Source: Deltaproteobacteria bacterium | Lineage (GTDB): Bacteria > Desulfobacterota > DSM-4660 > Desulfatiglandales > B25-G16 | Direction of reading: 5' to 3' | DNA: 55,247 nucleotides | Assembly (NCBI GenBank): GCA_019310725.1 | Contig: JAFDDT010000005.1 | Span: 1 to 55,247 of the forward strand | Shown here: positions 15,338 through 23,563 of the stretch, one piece after another | Layout of the letters: the number at the start of each line of letters is the position of its first letter | Position numbering within the stretch: position 1 is the first letter of the stretch | Translations under genes and position numbers: made by a program | Notes under the pieces: generated by a model | Databases searched by the model: none | Seen by the model: only the letters and a program-made list of their open reading frames with translations | What the model was told of the DNA's origin: nothing

Positions 15338-16078
15338 ATGCCTTTATTAAAACTTGAAAATGTAACAAAACGCTTTGGTGGCTTGACAGCAGTGAATCAT
15401 GTGAGTTTGGAGATTGACCACGGTGAGTTTATTGGAATAGTTGGTCCAAACGGTAGCGGAAAAACCACTCTTTTCAATGTTATCAGCGGGGTTTATTTTC
15501 CAGAAGAAGGGAGTGTTATTTTCGATGATCTGGATATTACGCTTCTCCCACCCTATAAAAGAGCACCCCTTGGGATCGGGAGAACATTTCAGATTCCCAG
15601 GCCATTTGGCTCGGCCAGTGTAAGAGAAAACATAGCTGTTGGGGCAATGTTCGGTACCCTCAGTGGAAAGGTTAGCGTAGACGAGTCCTTGCAGATAGCA
15701 GATCAAACGATTGAGCGGGTTCGCCTTCAAGAACACAGGGATAAGCCAGCAGGCACACTAACACCTGTGGAAAAGAAACTGATGGAGATTGCCAGGGCCT
15801 TGGCAATGAAGCCAAAGCTCCTCCTCATGGATGAAGCAATGGCAGGAATGCACCCGAACGACATCGATCAAATGGTTGCGTTTATCAAACAAATTGCAGT
15901 TGAAGAGAAAATAGCCATCGTTTCCATGGTTGAGCATATCATGCGGGCGGTAGTCGGGATGGCAGAAAAGGTGATCGTATTGCATCAAGGCTCCAAAATA
16001 GTTGATGCCCCTACCAAGGAAGCCCTGGAAGACCCAAAAGTTGTGGAGGTATACTTAGGTCATCCACCGGAGGAATAA
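15338..16078 (+). CDS. livG: HAAT-family ABC transporter ATP-binding protein (LivG-like)
   Basis: Cytoplasmic ATPase of 246 residues. Walker A is GPNGSGKTT and Walker B LLLMDEAMAGM. The ABC signature region reads GTLTPVEKKLMEIARAL, so LSGGQ is replaced by LTPVE; LT-starting variants of this loop are known in LivG-type ATPases, so this is unusual rather than disabling. GIGRTFQIPRPF is the LivG-type Q-loop. It abuts livF (2-nt gap). Confidence 0.93.
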   Translation: MPLLKLENVTKRFGGLTAVNHVSLEIDHGEFIGIVGPNGSGKTTLFNVISGVYFPEEGSVIFDDLDITLLPPYKRAPLGIGRTFQIPRPFGSASVRENIAVGAMFGTLSGKVSVDESLQIADQTIERVRLQEHRDKPAGTLTPVEKKLMEIARALAMKPKLLLMDEAMAGMHPNDIDQMVAFIKQIAVEEKIAIVSMVEHIMRAVVGMAEKVIVLHQGSKIVDAPTKEALEDPKVVEVYLGHPPEE

Positions 16079-16080
16079 AG

Positions 16081-16788
16081 ATGTTAACTGTTCAAGAACT
16101 CGAATCAGGTTATGGTCCTATGCAAGTGTTGTGGAAGCCGAGCCTTCAAGTTAAAAAAGGAACAGTAACCGCACTCCTTGGACCGAATGGGGTTGGTAAA
16201 AGCACTTTTCTTTCTACTGTTTTTGGTTCTGTTGAGCCCTGGGGGGGCATAATTCAGTATGAGGAAAAAGATGTCACTGCCTTGCCAACACATAAAAAGG
16301 TAGAAATGGGAATGGCATTAGTGCCTGAGGGAAAGCACCTGTTTCCTAACATGAATGTGCACGAAAATCTTGCCATGGGCGCATACGTGAAGAAAGCCCT
16401 TGAACATAAAGAGGAATCCATGGACCTTGTGTATAACTTGTTTCCCCGCCTGAAAGAAAGACATAAGCAGATGGCTGGATCTCTGAGCGGCGGTGAACAA
16501 CAGATGGTAACAATCGCTCGAGCCCTAATGACAAAACCCCAATTAATAATGCTTGATGAACCAAGTCAAGGCCTGGCTCCTGTACTTGTGCAGTCTGTTT
16601 TTGAAACGATACAAAAAATGCGGGATGAGATAGGTTTAACTATCCTGCTTGTAGAGCAAAACGCAGATGCTGCCTTAAATGCAGCCAGCTATGTTTATAT
16701 TATGCATGAAGGCCTGATCAAAGCAGAAGGAAATCCGGAAGAGATAAAGGGCTCTTCGGATATAAGAGAAGCCTATCTGGGAATATAG
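16081..16788 (+). CDS. livF: HAAT-family ABC transporter ATP-binding protein (LivF-like)
   Basis: Second ATPase, 235 residues. Walker A GPNGVGKST, LVPEGKHLFPNMNVHENLAMGA (LivF-type), signature LSGGEQQMVTIARAL and Walker B LIMLDEPSQGLAP are all canonical. Last gene of the operon; it ends 18 nt before the convergent DnaJ-domain gene, with no evident terminator in that short gap. Confidence 0.95.
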   Translation: MLTVQELESGYGPMQVLWKPSLQVKKGTVTALLGPNGVGKSTFLSTVFGSVEPWGGIIQYEEKDVTALPTHKKVEMGMALVPEGKHLFPNMNVHENLAMGAYVKKALEHKEESMDLVYNLFPRLKERHKQMAGSLSGGEQQMVTIARALMTKPQLIMLDEPSQGLAPVLVQSVFETIQKMRDEIGLTILLVEQNADAALNAASYVYIMHEGLIKAEGNPEEIKGSSDIREAYLGI

Positions 16789-16806
16789 GTATTCTCCCTT
16801 TTACTC

Positions 16807-17256
16807 TTACTTATGCACCAACTCTTGATACGCCTCCTGAATTTCTTTGAATTTCTTCTCGGCCAAAATCTTGAATTCATCTCCGAGATGATTTACCTTG
16901 TCTGGATGGTATTTCAAGGCCAGTTTTCTGTAGGCTGCCTTGACTTCATTGAGTGGGGCACCTTTTTCTACCCCTAAAATTTGATATGGATCACGTTTTG
17001 AGAATCTTGGATCCGTTTGGGCCTTCTGTTGCTGCTCCTCTTGGTAGTATTCCCGTTTGGTGCCCTTCCCTTCCTGGTGGTAAGCCTCCTCATACCTGGG
17101 TCTCATCTTGGCTCGGCGGTAAATAAAATGATACCAGTACAGGACCCCCAATATTATCAAGTCATCAATCCATCCCAAGCCTGGAAAAAAATCAGGCAGG
17201 ATATCGTAAGGGGAAATTACATACAGTATTAAAATCAGATAGATCAGGTATTTCAT
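16807..17256 (-). CDS. DUF1232 membrane segment fused to a C-terminal J domain
   Basis: 149 residues. The N-terminus (1-48) resembles DUF1232: two hydrophobic stretches around [20 protein letters not shown] charged linker (50-90) follows, then a J domain at about 90-149: [24 protein letters not shown], with the HPD tripeptide in KYHPDKVNH. It may recruit Hsp70 (DnaK) to the membrane. It is the first gene after the converging liv operon, and lies 15 nt from the MBL-fold gene transcribed in the same direction upstream. Confidence 0.82.
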   Translation of the reverse strand: MKYLIYLILILYVISPYDILPDFFPGLGWIDDLIILGVLYWYHFIYRRAKMRPRYEEAYHQEGKGTKREYYQEEQQQKAQTDPRFSKRDPYQILGVEKGAPLNEVKAAYRKLALKYHPDKVNHLGDEFKILAEKKFKEIQEAYQELVHK

Positions 17257-17271
17257 TTGGCAAGAATTTTT

Positions 17272-18228
17272 TCAAAGGCTTATCTTTGTGCCAACGCTAT
17301 TAAGGATGAAGGATGCAGGAAATTCCTGAGAGAATCTCTTAATAGCCTCCCAGCCCGTGCAATGCATGGGGATGATGACTTCCGGTTTAATCTTCTTAAA
17401 TTCTGTAATCGTTTTCTCTATTATAGGCTCAAAAACGGGGCCTGAAAGATGAAAACCACCCAAGACGGCATGTATTGTATTGATCCCTGTTATCTTTTTG
17501 GCATAAAAAACAGTATTGATAATGCCAGAATGAGCGCATCCAGAGATCACTACCAGGCCCTTTTCTTTTAGATTTATTGCAAGGGCCTGATCATCGCGTA
17601 TGGGGTCAGGCTCTATCTTTCCATCCCTTTCCAAAGAGGCATTCGGTAACCCCTTTTCGAATTCCGTTACCCTTTCCACCTCGCCCGTCACCAGTATCAT
17701 GCCATCTGCCAGCAGAGATGGGGAGCTCTTTTCAGCAATCTGAATGCCCGCACTCTCCATATCCTCCCTTATAAGGGTTTGGGGGAACCTCAGTTTCCTC
17801 CCATCATCCAGTCCAAAGAAGCGGGGGGAAATAAAGGCATCAGGGTGGACCGTTAACGGGATAGATTTCCCCAGACTCTTAACTATAGGATACAATGCAC
17901 CAGTATGATCCATATGACCATGGCTAATGACTATCGCCTCTATCTGCCCTAGATCTAACCCTAGAATCTCCACGTTATGGAGAACGCCAACCTTGGTATA
18001 GCCGCAATCAAAAAGAATAGTGTGAGATTCCTCACCGCTCTTTACCGTGACCAGAAGAGAGAGGCCATGCTCGGCCAACAGGGCATCATCGGGAATCTCT
18101 CCGCCCATTGCCAATGGAGGTCTCGTAGCGACAGGAGAGTTCCTGAGAAGAACATCTACATAGTTGTCCATCAGGGTAACAACCTCAACGGCCTCTACCT
18201 CTTTCAATCTATTTGCCAGCTCATTCAT
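17272..18228 (-). CDS. MBL-fold metallo-hydrolase (COG1237-like)
   Basis: About 318 residues from ATG 18228 (MNELANRLKEVEAV), which has AAGGAGG about 8 nt upstream; the track start 18252 adds eight residues. Metal-binding SHGHMDHTGAL is intact, with GCAHSGIINTV and a C-terminal IPMHCTGWEA supplying further histidines. This is the pattern of COG1237, annotated in archaea as dihydropterin-pathway or general MBL hydrolases. Substrate unknown. It ends 15 nt before the DUF1232-DnaJ gene and may share its transcript. Confidence 0.82.
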   Translation of the reverse strand: MNELANRLKEVEAVEVVTLMDNYVDVLLRNSPVATRPPLAMGGEIPDDALLAEHGLSLLVTVKSGEESHTILFDCGYTKVGVLHNVEILGLDLGQIEAIVISHGHMDHTGALYPIVKSLGKSIPLTVHPDAFISPRFFGLDDGRKLRFPQTLIREDMESAGIQIAEKSSPSLLADGMILVTGEVERVTEFEKGLPNASLERDGKIEPDPIRDDQALAINLKEKGLVVISGCAHSGIINTVFYAKKITGINTIHAVLGGFHLSGPVFEPIIEKTITEFKKIKPEVIIPMHCTGWEAIKRFSQEFPASFILNSVGTKISL

Positions 18229-18277
18229 TACCGCTGCCTCCTTCCCCCTCAAGAAAACAATCCTAACTGTTCAGGTA

Positions 18278-18377
18278 GCCACAAAGGCTAGATATGAGTT
18301 TTTCACCTTATTTGAAAAGCCTGCCAGCCATCGCGAGCCGCTCATGCGAGGCGGGCGGGTCTTGGTGCCTTTGTGGC
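18278..18377. repeat. 100-bp palindromic element with 11-bp perfect ends
   Basis: GCCACAAAGGC (18278-18288) and GCCTTTGTGGC (18367-18377) are exact reverse complements. The interior has a GC-rich secondary hairpin around CGAGCCGCTCATGCGAGGCG. There is no obvious flanking target duplication. Non-coding; a REP-like or degenerate miniature element just upstream of the MBL gene start. Confidence 0.55.
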
Positions 18378-18449
18378 AAGATAGCTGTGTTAATCTAACT
18401 ATACAACAAAACCTGTTTTCACTACAACAATTCTTGAATTTATCTCTTT

Positions 18450-18905
18450 TTATTGCCTCTCATCCCAACAGAATGCATTCTCGCTAATCGCCTCAGCAGC
18501 TCTCTCGGCATAGTCTGATGTCTTTGAACCCAGATCTTGCAGTGGCCATCTACTGCGGCTTTAGAACCTTGCTGCAACGCTTGTCTCGCAAAGGTTTCTT
18601 GTGCCTCGCTACTATGCCTCCTGAGCTGACGTTGAAAGCCTCTGTGCGGTATCATTTTTGATATATTTGAAATCAGGCAGGTAAATGTCAACGATTCCGG
18701 CAGGCTTTCGGGTCGTTTCAAAGAGATCATACGCACCGGTATTGTACACGATGGGGATCTTCAGGCCTTGAGCAAAAACTGTGGGCAATGCCTCTTTTTT
18801 CGTACCTTTTTTGCATTGACACAGAGGAATCAATTTCGTAATGTCACATGAATTTACCAAGATTACTGTACGATTGAGTGTGGCTTTGGGGAAAAACCAT
18901 ATCAA
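18450..18905 (-). pseudogene. Decayed PflX-like (COG1313) radical SAM gene fragment
   Basis: The reading frame contains ALPTVFAQGLKIPIVYNTGAYD and GIVDIYLPDFKY, the hallmark core of PflX/COG1313 pyruvate-formate-lyase-activase-like proteins. The N-terminal half with the CxxxCxxC cluster is missing. Frame-wise, QRLSTS is interrupted by a 111-bp stretch with three in-frame stops (TAG TAG, later TAA), after which TSDYAERAAEAI resumes; the family has LSxAPDYPEVAxAAI there. The frame then ends early at 18450. So this is a relic, broken by truncation and an insertion. Confidence 0.65.
18515..18632. repeat. Structured 104-nt insertion with near-identical 7-bp flanks inside the PflX relic
   Basis: The direct repeats CTGATGT (18515-18521) and CTGACGT (18626-18632) flank the foreign sequence; removing one copy plus the insert (111 bp) restores LSTSDYAERAAEAI. 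Inside, AACCTTGC (18565-18572) pairs with GCAAAGGTT (18588-18596) with one bulge, and GCAGT (18539-18543) with ACTGC (18552-18556). There are no terminal inverted repeats. It looks like a small structured repeat rather than a conventional IS relic. Confidence 0.5.
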
Positions 18906-18961
18906 TCGTAAGTGAAATCCCTGAATATCTTCCAGCCTTTTTGACGGCCAAGGGCAAATAG

Positions 18962-19798
18962 ATGAGAATTAAGTTTTGGGGTACCAGGGGATCAACCCCT
19001 GTGCCAGGAAAAGAAACGATTATCTACGGAGGAAATACCACCTGCCTGGAAATAGACCTCAGGGGTGGAAAAAAGGTAGTTATAGATGCCGGCACAGGGA
19101 TCCGATCTCTCGGCAATCATTTTGAATCACGCAGAGAAGTTGTAGACATCCACCTTCTTATGACCCATATTCACTGGGATCACATTCTTGGTTTTCCATT
19201 TTTTTTCCCAATTTATAGATCCTCAACGAAAATCCTGGTTGATGGTTATAGCTTAGGCATGAAAGGCGTTCGATACAGCTTTGACAATAAGATGGGAGAT
19301 GGTTTCTTCCCAATCAGGTTTGAGGAACTCAAGTCCGACATACAATTTGACAGCAAAGTAACCCAAAGCTCCCTGGAAATCGATGGCACTCTTATAGACA
19401 GCATTCCTCTCCGTCATCCACAGGGGGGGTTGGGATTTAGATTTCGGGAAGAACATAAGACCCTTGTTTTTTTGACCGACAATGAACTTGATGTAACGGG
19501 AAACTCTTTCGGCGATTATGTTGAATTTTGCAAGGGAGCGGATATCCTTATCCATGATAGCCAGTTCACACCTGAAGAGATACCAAGGCACAGGGGCTGG
19601 GGACACTCTGATTATCAATCAGCATTAGACCTTGCTTTTGAGGCTCACGCGAAAAAACTGGTCCTCTTCCACCACGCACCGGAGAGAAAGGACAGCGATA
19701 TAGTAAAAATTGCAATGCTCTGCCAAGACTCGGTTAGCAAAAGGGATTCGAGCCTGGAGGTAGAGCCCGCCAAAGAAAATTCTGTTCTTGTGCTGTAG
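18962..19798 (+). CDS. MBL-fold metallo-hydrolase (PhnP/RNase Z-like group)
   Basis: 278 residues. It begins MRIKFWGTRGSTPVPG, the usual opening of this group, with the metal site THIHWDHILG (about 66-75), an acidic FLTDNE, HDSQFTPEE and a C-terminal LVLFHHAPERKD. The glycine/arginine-rich start and HxHxDH set place it near the phosphodiesterase-type MBL proteins. AAGGG lies about 8 nt upstream of the ATG. It stands alone; the gene ends 10 nt before the convergent MetE-like gene. Substrate unknown. Confidence 0.85.
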   Translation: MRIKFWGTRGSTPVPGKETIIYGGNTTCLEIDLRGGKKVVIDAGTGIRSLGNHFESRREVVDIHLLMTHIHWDHILGFPFFFPIYRSSTKILVDGYSLGMKGVRYSFDNKMGDGFFPIRFEELKSDIQFDSKVTQSSLEIDGTLIDSIPLRHPQGGLGFRFREEHKTLVFLTDNELDVTGNSFGDYVEFCKGADILIHDSQFTPEEIPRHRGWGHSDYQSALDLAFEAHAKKLVLFHHAPERKDSDIVKIAMLCQDSVSKRDSSLEVEPAKENSVLVL

Positions 19799-19808
19799 GG
19801 AATACAGA

Positions 19809-20864
19809 TTACCGTGGAGGTTCAGACATAATATCTGACAGGCTGGACAACAACTCCATGATCCTTTCCGCCTTATCCGGTTCTAATGTCCCCAAACCGC
19901 AGGCTGGGGTGATCAATGACCTTTCCGCCACAAAACCCTTCTTGATTCCCCATTCATACAATCTATTGAGTCCTTTTTCCAACTGGATCTTGAGATCGTT
20001 CAGGGTCTCTTTTCCGCTAAAAGAGGTAGTAGGAACCGCTCCCCATGCAATTGTTCCCCCCCCCTCCAGAAATCTCACGATCTCGTCCCGGTACAGCAAG
20101 AAATAATCCATATAATCAAATGCGTCAAAATTTACTATATCAACTCCTGTTTCGATTATCATCGACCAATCCGTGTTTCCACAGCAGTGGATCCCAATCA
20201 ATGCAGGACTTCTGGAGTGCAGGTACTCTACAACCTCTCCTATAAGCTTAATGACTATTTCTCTCCGAATGGGCGTAAAGGCTGAACCGAAACCGGACAG
20301 ATATGGCTCATCCATAAACAAAATGGGCCTCTTGCCGGATATAGACATCTTCTTGATGAGCCAAAGGGCCTTGATGGCCAAGCCTTTGACTATGGTGTCC
20401 GTAATCTCGCCATTATAGAGAGCAGACCTTCCACTAGAGTCCTTCAGACTTCCTGCGAAGGTGATGGGACCTACTATCTGCCCCTTAATAAAAGACCCGT
20501 AGCTTTGCGGGCTTTCTTCAATCAGTTCCACAAGTCTGTAGAGACCAGTTGCATAGTCAACACCAATGGCAAAATAATCCATATCAGCCGCCAAAAAGTG
20601 CTCATAAAAGGCAACAAGCTCAGTCTCCGAATTTTCGACAGCGTGGACTGTAATGGCGTTTTTTTCATGATTCAGCCTGAGCAAAGGGAGCCCTTGACTT
20701 GCCTGGATAGACATATCCTCTAGAGAGCTTCGCTTCACAAACTGAGGCCAGAAAGGAATATCATGAAAAATCTCAAGGATGCGCTGGCAGGTATTATCCA
20801 CATCCAAAAAAGGTACGCTCCCGACACCAGTAGCCTTAAAATTGAAAGAGAGGCTTTTTCTCAA
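19809..20864 (-). CDS. MetE-like (cobalamin-independent methionine synthase core / UROD-like) methyltransferase
   Basis: 351 residues in one TIM-barrel domain. It starts KATGVGSVPFLDVDNT and has IHCCGNTDW, giving the His and Cys of a MetE-type zinc site, and TPACGLGTLEPDKAERI, giving the last zinc Cys. The Glu ligand of MetE seems replaced by Asp in NFDAFDYMD. Too short to be full MetE (about 750 residues), so it resembles the catalytic half or archaeal core forms; the methyl donor is unknown. It starts at TTG 20864, overlapping the EF-P stop by 4 nt (TTGA), so it is coupled to efp. Confidence 0.72.
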   Translation of the reverse strand: MRKSLSFNFKATGVGSVPFLDVDNTCQRILEIFHDIPFWPQFVKRSSLEDMSIQASQGLPLLRLNHEKNAITVHAVENSETELVAFYEHFLAADMDYFAIGVDYATGLYRLVELIEESPQSYGSFIKGQIVGPITFAGSLKDSSGRSALYNGEITDTIVKGLAIKALWLIKKMSISGKRPILFMDEPYLSGFGSAFTPIRREIVIKLIGEVVEYLHSRSPALIGIHCCGNTDWSMIIETGVDIVNFDAFDYMDYFLLYRDEIVRFLEGGGTIAWGAVPTTSFSGKETLNDLKIQLEKGLNRLYEWGIKKGFVAERSLITPACGLGTLEPDKAERIMELLSSLSDIMSEPPR

Positions 20865-21433
20865 TTGATTCTTTGCTCCACCCTCTCGATATATTCTTTT
20901 GAGCGCGTGTCCACTTTCACTCTGTCCCCAACGTTTAAGAAGAGTGGAACCTGAATTACCCCCCCTGATTCCAAAGTGGCTGGTTTACTGCCTCCGGTCA
21001 CTGTGTTACCTTTAACCCCTGGTTCCGTTTGGGTAATCTCTAAATCAACGAAATTGGGGAGCTCTACATCTACTATGCGCTCATTGTATATCAGCACCTT
21101 GACATTGGTATTTTCTTTCAAGAATAATCTATTGTCCTTCAACTGTTCAGCTTTCAAAAAGACCTGATCGTAGGTTTCGATATCCATAAAACAGAATTCA
21201 TCTCTATCCTGGTAAAGATATTGCATTTCCTTCTCCTCGATATTAGGAGGGGTAACCTTTTCTCCAGCCCTGAATGTCTTTTCCAATACCTGGCCGGTGA
21301 TAATATTCTTCAGCTTTGTCCTGACAAATGCTCCGCCCTTTCCTGGCTTTACATGCAAGAATTCCATAATCATTAATGGCTTTCCATCAAATTCGATCTT
21401 TAGCCCAGTTCTAAAGTCTGCCGTTGTATACAT
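20861..21433 (-). CDS. efp: Elongation factor P
   Basis: 190 residues with three beta-barrel domains. The modification loop is HVKPGKGGAFVRTKLKN with Lys at the expected tip (about residue 32); the C-terminal signature is GVIQVPLFLNVGDRVKVDTRS. EF-P relieves ribosome stalling at polyproline. The modifying Lys suggests beta-lysylation, but no epmA/epmB gene lies nearby. It follows the TPR gene by 55 nt and runs directly into the MetE-like gene. Confidence 0.97.
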   Translation of the reverse strand: MYTTADFRTGLKIEFDGKPLMIMEFLHVKPGKGGAFVRTKLKNIITGQVLEKTFRAGEKVTPPNIEEKEMQYLYQDRDEFCFMDIETYDQVFLKAEQLKDNRLFLKENTNVKVLIYNERIVDVELPNFVDLEITQTEPGVKGNTVTGGSKPATLESGGVIQVPLFLNVGDRVKVDTRSKEYIERVEQRIN

Positions 21434-21488
21434 CGAAAGTTTCTCTCCTTTGGCAAGTTATTCTCCAGTACAATGCAAAGACACAGGT

Positions 21489-22184
21489 TCAGGGTTGCTG
21501 TACAAGATTCACACGCTTCCTTGACTCTATGGCAGAAAGCCACCTTTCTAAGATGCCAATGAACTTTATTTTCTGTTCTCTCACTATGCCCTCTGTGCCT
21601 TTTCCCTGGTCTCCTGTTTCCTTTATCTCCATCAATGCTTTGAGCCTTTTCTTCGATTTCGCATCATCTGGAGAGTCTCTAAGTACCTGTTGATATGTTC
21701 TTATTGCCTCATCTAACGCTCCTTGGTTATAGTAGATCTCTGCTAAGGTAGGGGTTGGAAGAACGGGTTTTTCTTCCTGACTAAGAGAGTTCAGTTCAGA
21801 GAGCAGTTGAGACGCCTCCTTATCACTCTTATGGTGTGCCAAATAAAGCTCTAACGCCTTAATAGCCTCTCTAAGCCTATCTTCTTTTCTGAAAACTTTA
21901 GCTTGAAGTTTAAAAATGGAAGATAACTCCCCAATTTTATAAGCTAATCTGTCTAGTTCTATTTCTGCAAGGTCCAGATGGCCCTGGCTAAAATACGTTT
22001 CTGCCAAAAGCCTTCTGATATTTATATCATCTGGGAATATTTCCAGCGCCTTAAGGCATGCCTTTACGGCTATCTCCGTTCTTCCTTCTTCTATAAGTAG
22101 TTTGATAAGGAGAACACTTGCACTTGGTGTTTCTATCTTGTCTATTATTTCTTTATCGAGTAAATCTGAAGCACTCACTGCCAA
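21489..22184 (-). CDS. Tetratricopeptide-repeat protein
   Basis: 231 residues, almost all helical. TPR-like units are visible at IAVKACLKALEIFPDDINIR (about 38-57), ETYFSQGHLDLAEIELDRL (66-84), FRKEDRLREAIKALELYLAHH and LAEIYYNQGALDEAIRTYQQVL followed by DSPDDAKSKKRL. There is no signal peptide. The C-terminal 40 residues (KIKFIGILERWLSAIESRKR) are a basic helix. It sits between ftsB and efp in the minus-strand operon, and resembles the TPR proteins found beside ExbBD or FtsB in this phylum; its partner is unknown. Confidence 0.82.
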   Translation of the reverse strand: MAVSASDLLDKEIIDKIETPSASVLLIKLLIEEGRTEIAVKACLKALEIFPDDINIRRLLAETYFSQGHLDLAEIELDRLAYKIGELSSIFKLQAKVFRKEDRLREAIKALELYLAHHKSDKEASQLLSELNSLSQEEKPVLPTPTLAEIYYNQGALDEAIRTYQQVLRDSPDDAKSKKRLKALMEIKETGDQGKGTEGIVREQKIKFIGILERWLSAIESRKRVNLVQQP

Positions 22185-22192
22185 CTCCTGCT

Positions 22193-22534
22193 TTATTGTT
22201 GCCTCCCGTTTTTATTCTCAGATCCCTGACCGCTGCCATTCCATTCTCTTTTGAAACGGTAAATAATCTCATTGTCTTTTACCAGTCCCAGTTCCTTGCG
22301 AGCCACCGACTCCAGGTATTGACGATCCTCCCTTAGTCTCCTGATCTCAGCGGCGAGCAGTTTATTCTTTTCTTCTAGTTCCTTTATTACAGCCAGAGAT
22401 CTCTCATTTTCTTTTTGCATCTTATAAAGGTCTAGTAGCCCGTCCTGTCCAAAGATTAACCAAACAGCTAAAAGCAGTGCAACAAAAGAAAAGGCAAATA
22501 TATAGATTAAATGATTCTTTTTAAGATACCGCAA
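22193..22534 (-). CDS. ftsB: FtsB/DivIC-family septum formation initiator
   Basis: 113 residues: a short basic N-terminus, one transmembrane helix (about 10-28, LIYIFAFSFVALLLAVWLI), then a coiled coil (about 38-75, KENERSLAVIKELEEKNKLL) and the conserved ESVARKELGLVKDNEIIYRF. This is the FtsB layout; it links the divisome with FtsQ/FtsL. It lies 2 nt after the ExbD gene and 8 nt before the TPR gene. Confidence 0.85.
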   Translation of the reverse strand: MRYLKKNHLIYIFAFSFVALLLAVWLIFGQDGLLDLYKMQKENERSLAVIKELEEKNKLLAAEIRRLREDRQYLESVARKELGLVKDNEIIYRFKREWNGSGQGSENKNGRQQ

Positions 22535-22536
22535 AT

Positions 22537-22956
22537 CTAGTACACCTTTTCAGGTTCCCACTGGGCAGCTATAATAATGGAGCTAACCCCTGCATCCTTA
22601 GCTAGATCCATTATGCTTACCACCAGTCCATGTCTGACATCCTTGTCGGCCTGAAGCAGGAGGCCAATTCTTTTTTCTTTGCTCATCTCTTTGAGCCTGA
22701 GGTGGAGATTCTTTAAGGTAACTTTTTCTCCTTGTAGGTAACAATTTCCCGTTCTATCGAGGGCCAGAACTATATTATCGGCTGATCGATCCGATCCTTT
22801 TTCCAAAATATCAGGTAACGAAATATCGATCCCTGAAATTATTTCAAAATGAGATGTTAGCATAAAGAAAATAAGAAGCAAGAATACGATGTCAATGAGA
22901 GGCGCAATGCTTATGCCAAGGCTGATTTCCTCTCGCTTCGGCTGGCTAAACCGCAT
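22537..22956 (-). CDS. exbD: ExbD/TolR-family biopolymer transport protein
   Basis: About 139 residues from ATG 22956 (MRFSQPKREE), with AAGGGAGTGGAG immediately upstream; the track start 22974 has no ribosome-binding site. One N-terminal transmembrane helix includes the proton-path Asp in APLIDIVFLLLIFFML. The periplasmic part has LQADKDVRHGLVVSIMDLAKDAG and ends in a beta strand. It pairs with ExbB/TolQ; no TonB or TolA gene is adjacent. Confidence 0.92.
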   Translation of the reverse strand: MRFSQPKREEISLGISIAPLIDIVFLLLIFFMLTSHFEIISGIDISLPDILEKGSDRSADNIVLALDRTGNCYLQGEKVTLKNLHLRLKEMSKEKRIGLLLQADKDVRHGLVVSIMDLAKDAGVSSIIIAAQWEPEKVY

Positions 22957-23563
22957 CTTCTCCACTCCCTTCAATGGTGTCTACAAGCCGAATAGAGTTC
23001 TCTTCCATTTCAAAAACAAGGACCTGTGCCTTGTCTGTGAGAAAACGATAGGCAACCAGCGTAGGTATGGCTACTATTAGGCCTGCTGCTGTTGTGATCA
23101 GTGCCTCAGCAATACCTCCTGCAAGCGGTGCAGAACCACTAATACCATGTACAGAGATAGCGTTAAAGGTCTTTATCATGCCTGAAACAGTACCAAGCAA
23201 GCCAAGCAACGGAGAGAGATTGGCTATGGTTAGCAGGATACCAATATTTCTTTCCAATATAACACCTTCTCTCCTTCCCTTGTCTTCAATGGCCTCTTTA
23301 ACCAGCCACATCCCTCTGCCGACATTTCTTAAACCTGCCAGAAAAATTCTCGCGATGGAAGAGCTGTGTCCTTGGCAGAGAAAAATCGCTTCTTCTATCT
23401 TATCTCGTTTTACCAACTCTTCGACCTTATCAATAAAATCCTTTGGTATGATTAGTTTTCGCCTCAGCACCCAGATCCTCTCCAAGAATATGGCCAAACA
23501 GGCCACAGAACAAAAAAGGATAGGATACATAAAAGGTCCACCTTTGATAACCAATTTAATCAA
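22946..23563 (-). CDS. exbB: MotA/TolQ/ExbB-family proton channel protein
   Basis: 205 residues, three transmembrane regions; the family core GLLGTVSGMIKTFNAI and GIAEALITTAAGLIVAIPTLVAY (about 120-175) is intact. It is the first gene of the minus-strand operon exbB-exbD-ftsB-TPR-efp-metE-like, overlapping exbD by 11 bp. Confidence 0.94.
   Translation of the reverse strand: MIKLVIKGGPFMYPILFCSVACLAIFLERIWVLRRKLIIPKDFIDKVEELVKRDKIEEAIFLCQGHSSSIARIFLAGLRNVGRGMWLVKEAIEDKGRREGVILERNIGILLTIANLSPLLGLLGTVSGMIKTFNAISVHGISGSAPLAGGIAEALITTAAGLIVAIPTLVAYRFLTDKAQVLVFEMEENSIRLVDTIEGSGEDAV

Noticed and set aside
18450-18905. Selenocysteine or readthrough explanation for the PflX-like frame
   Set aside because: The stops are TAG TAG and TAA rather than TGA, the catalytic N-terminus is missing, and the insert with near-duplicated flanks explains the break.
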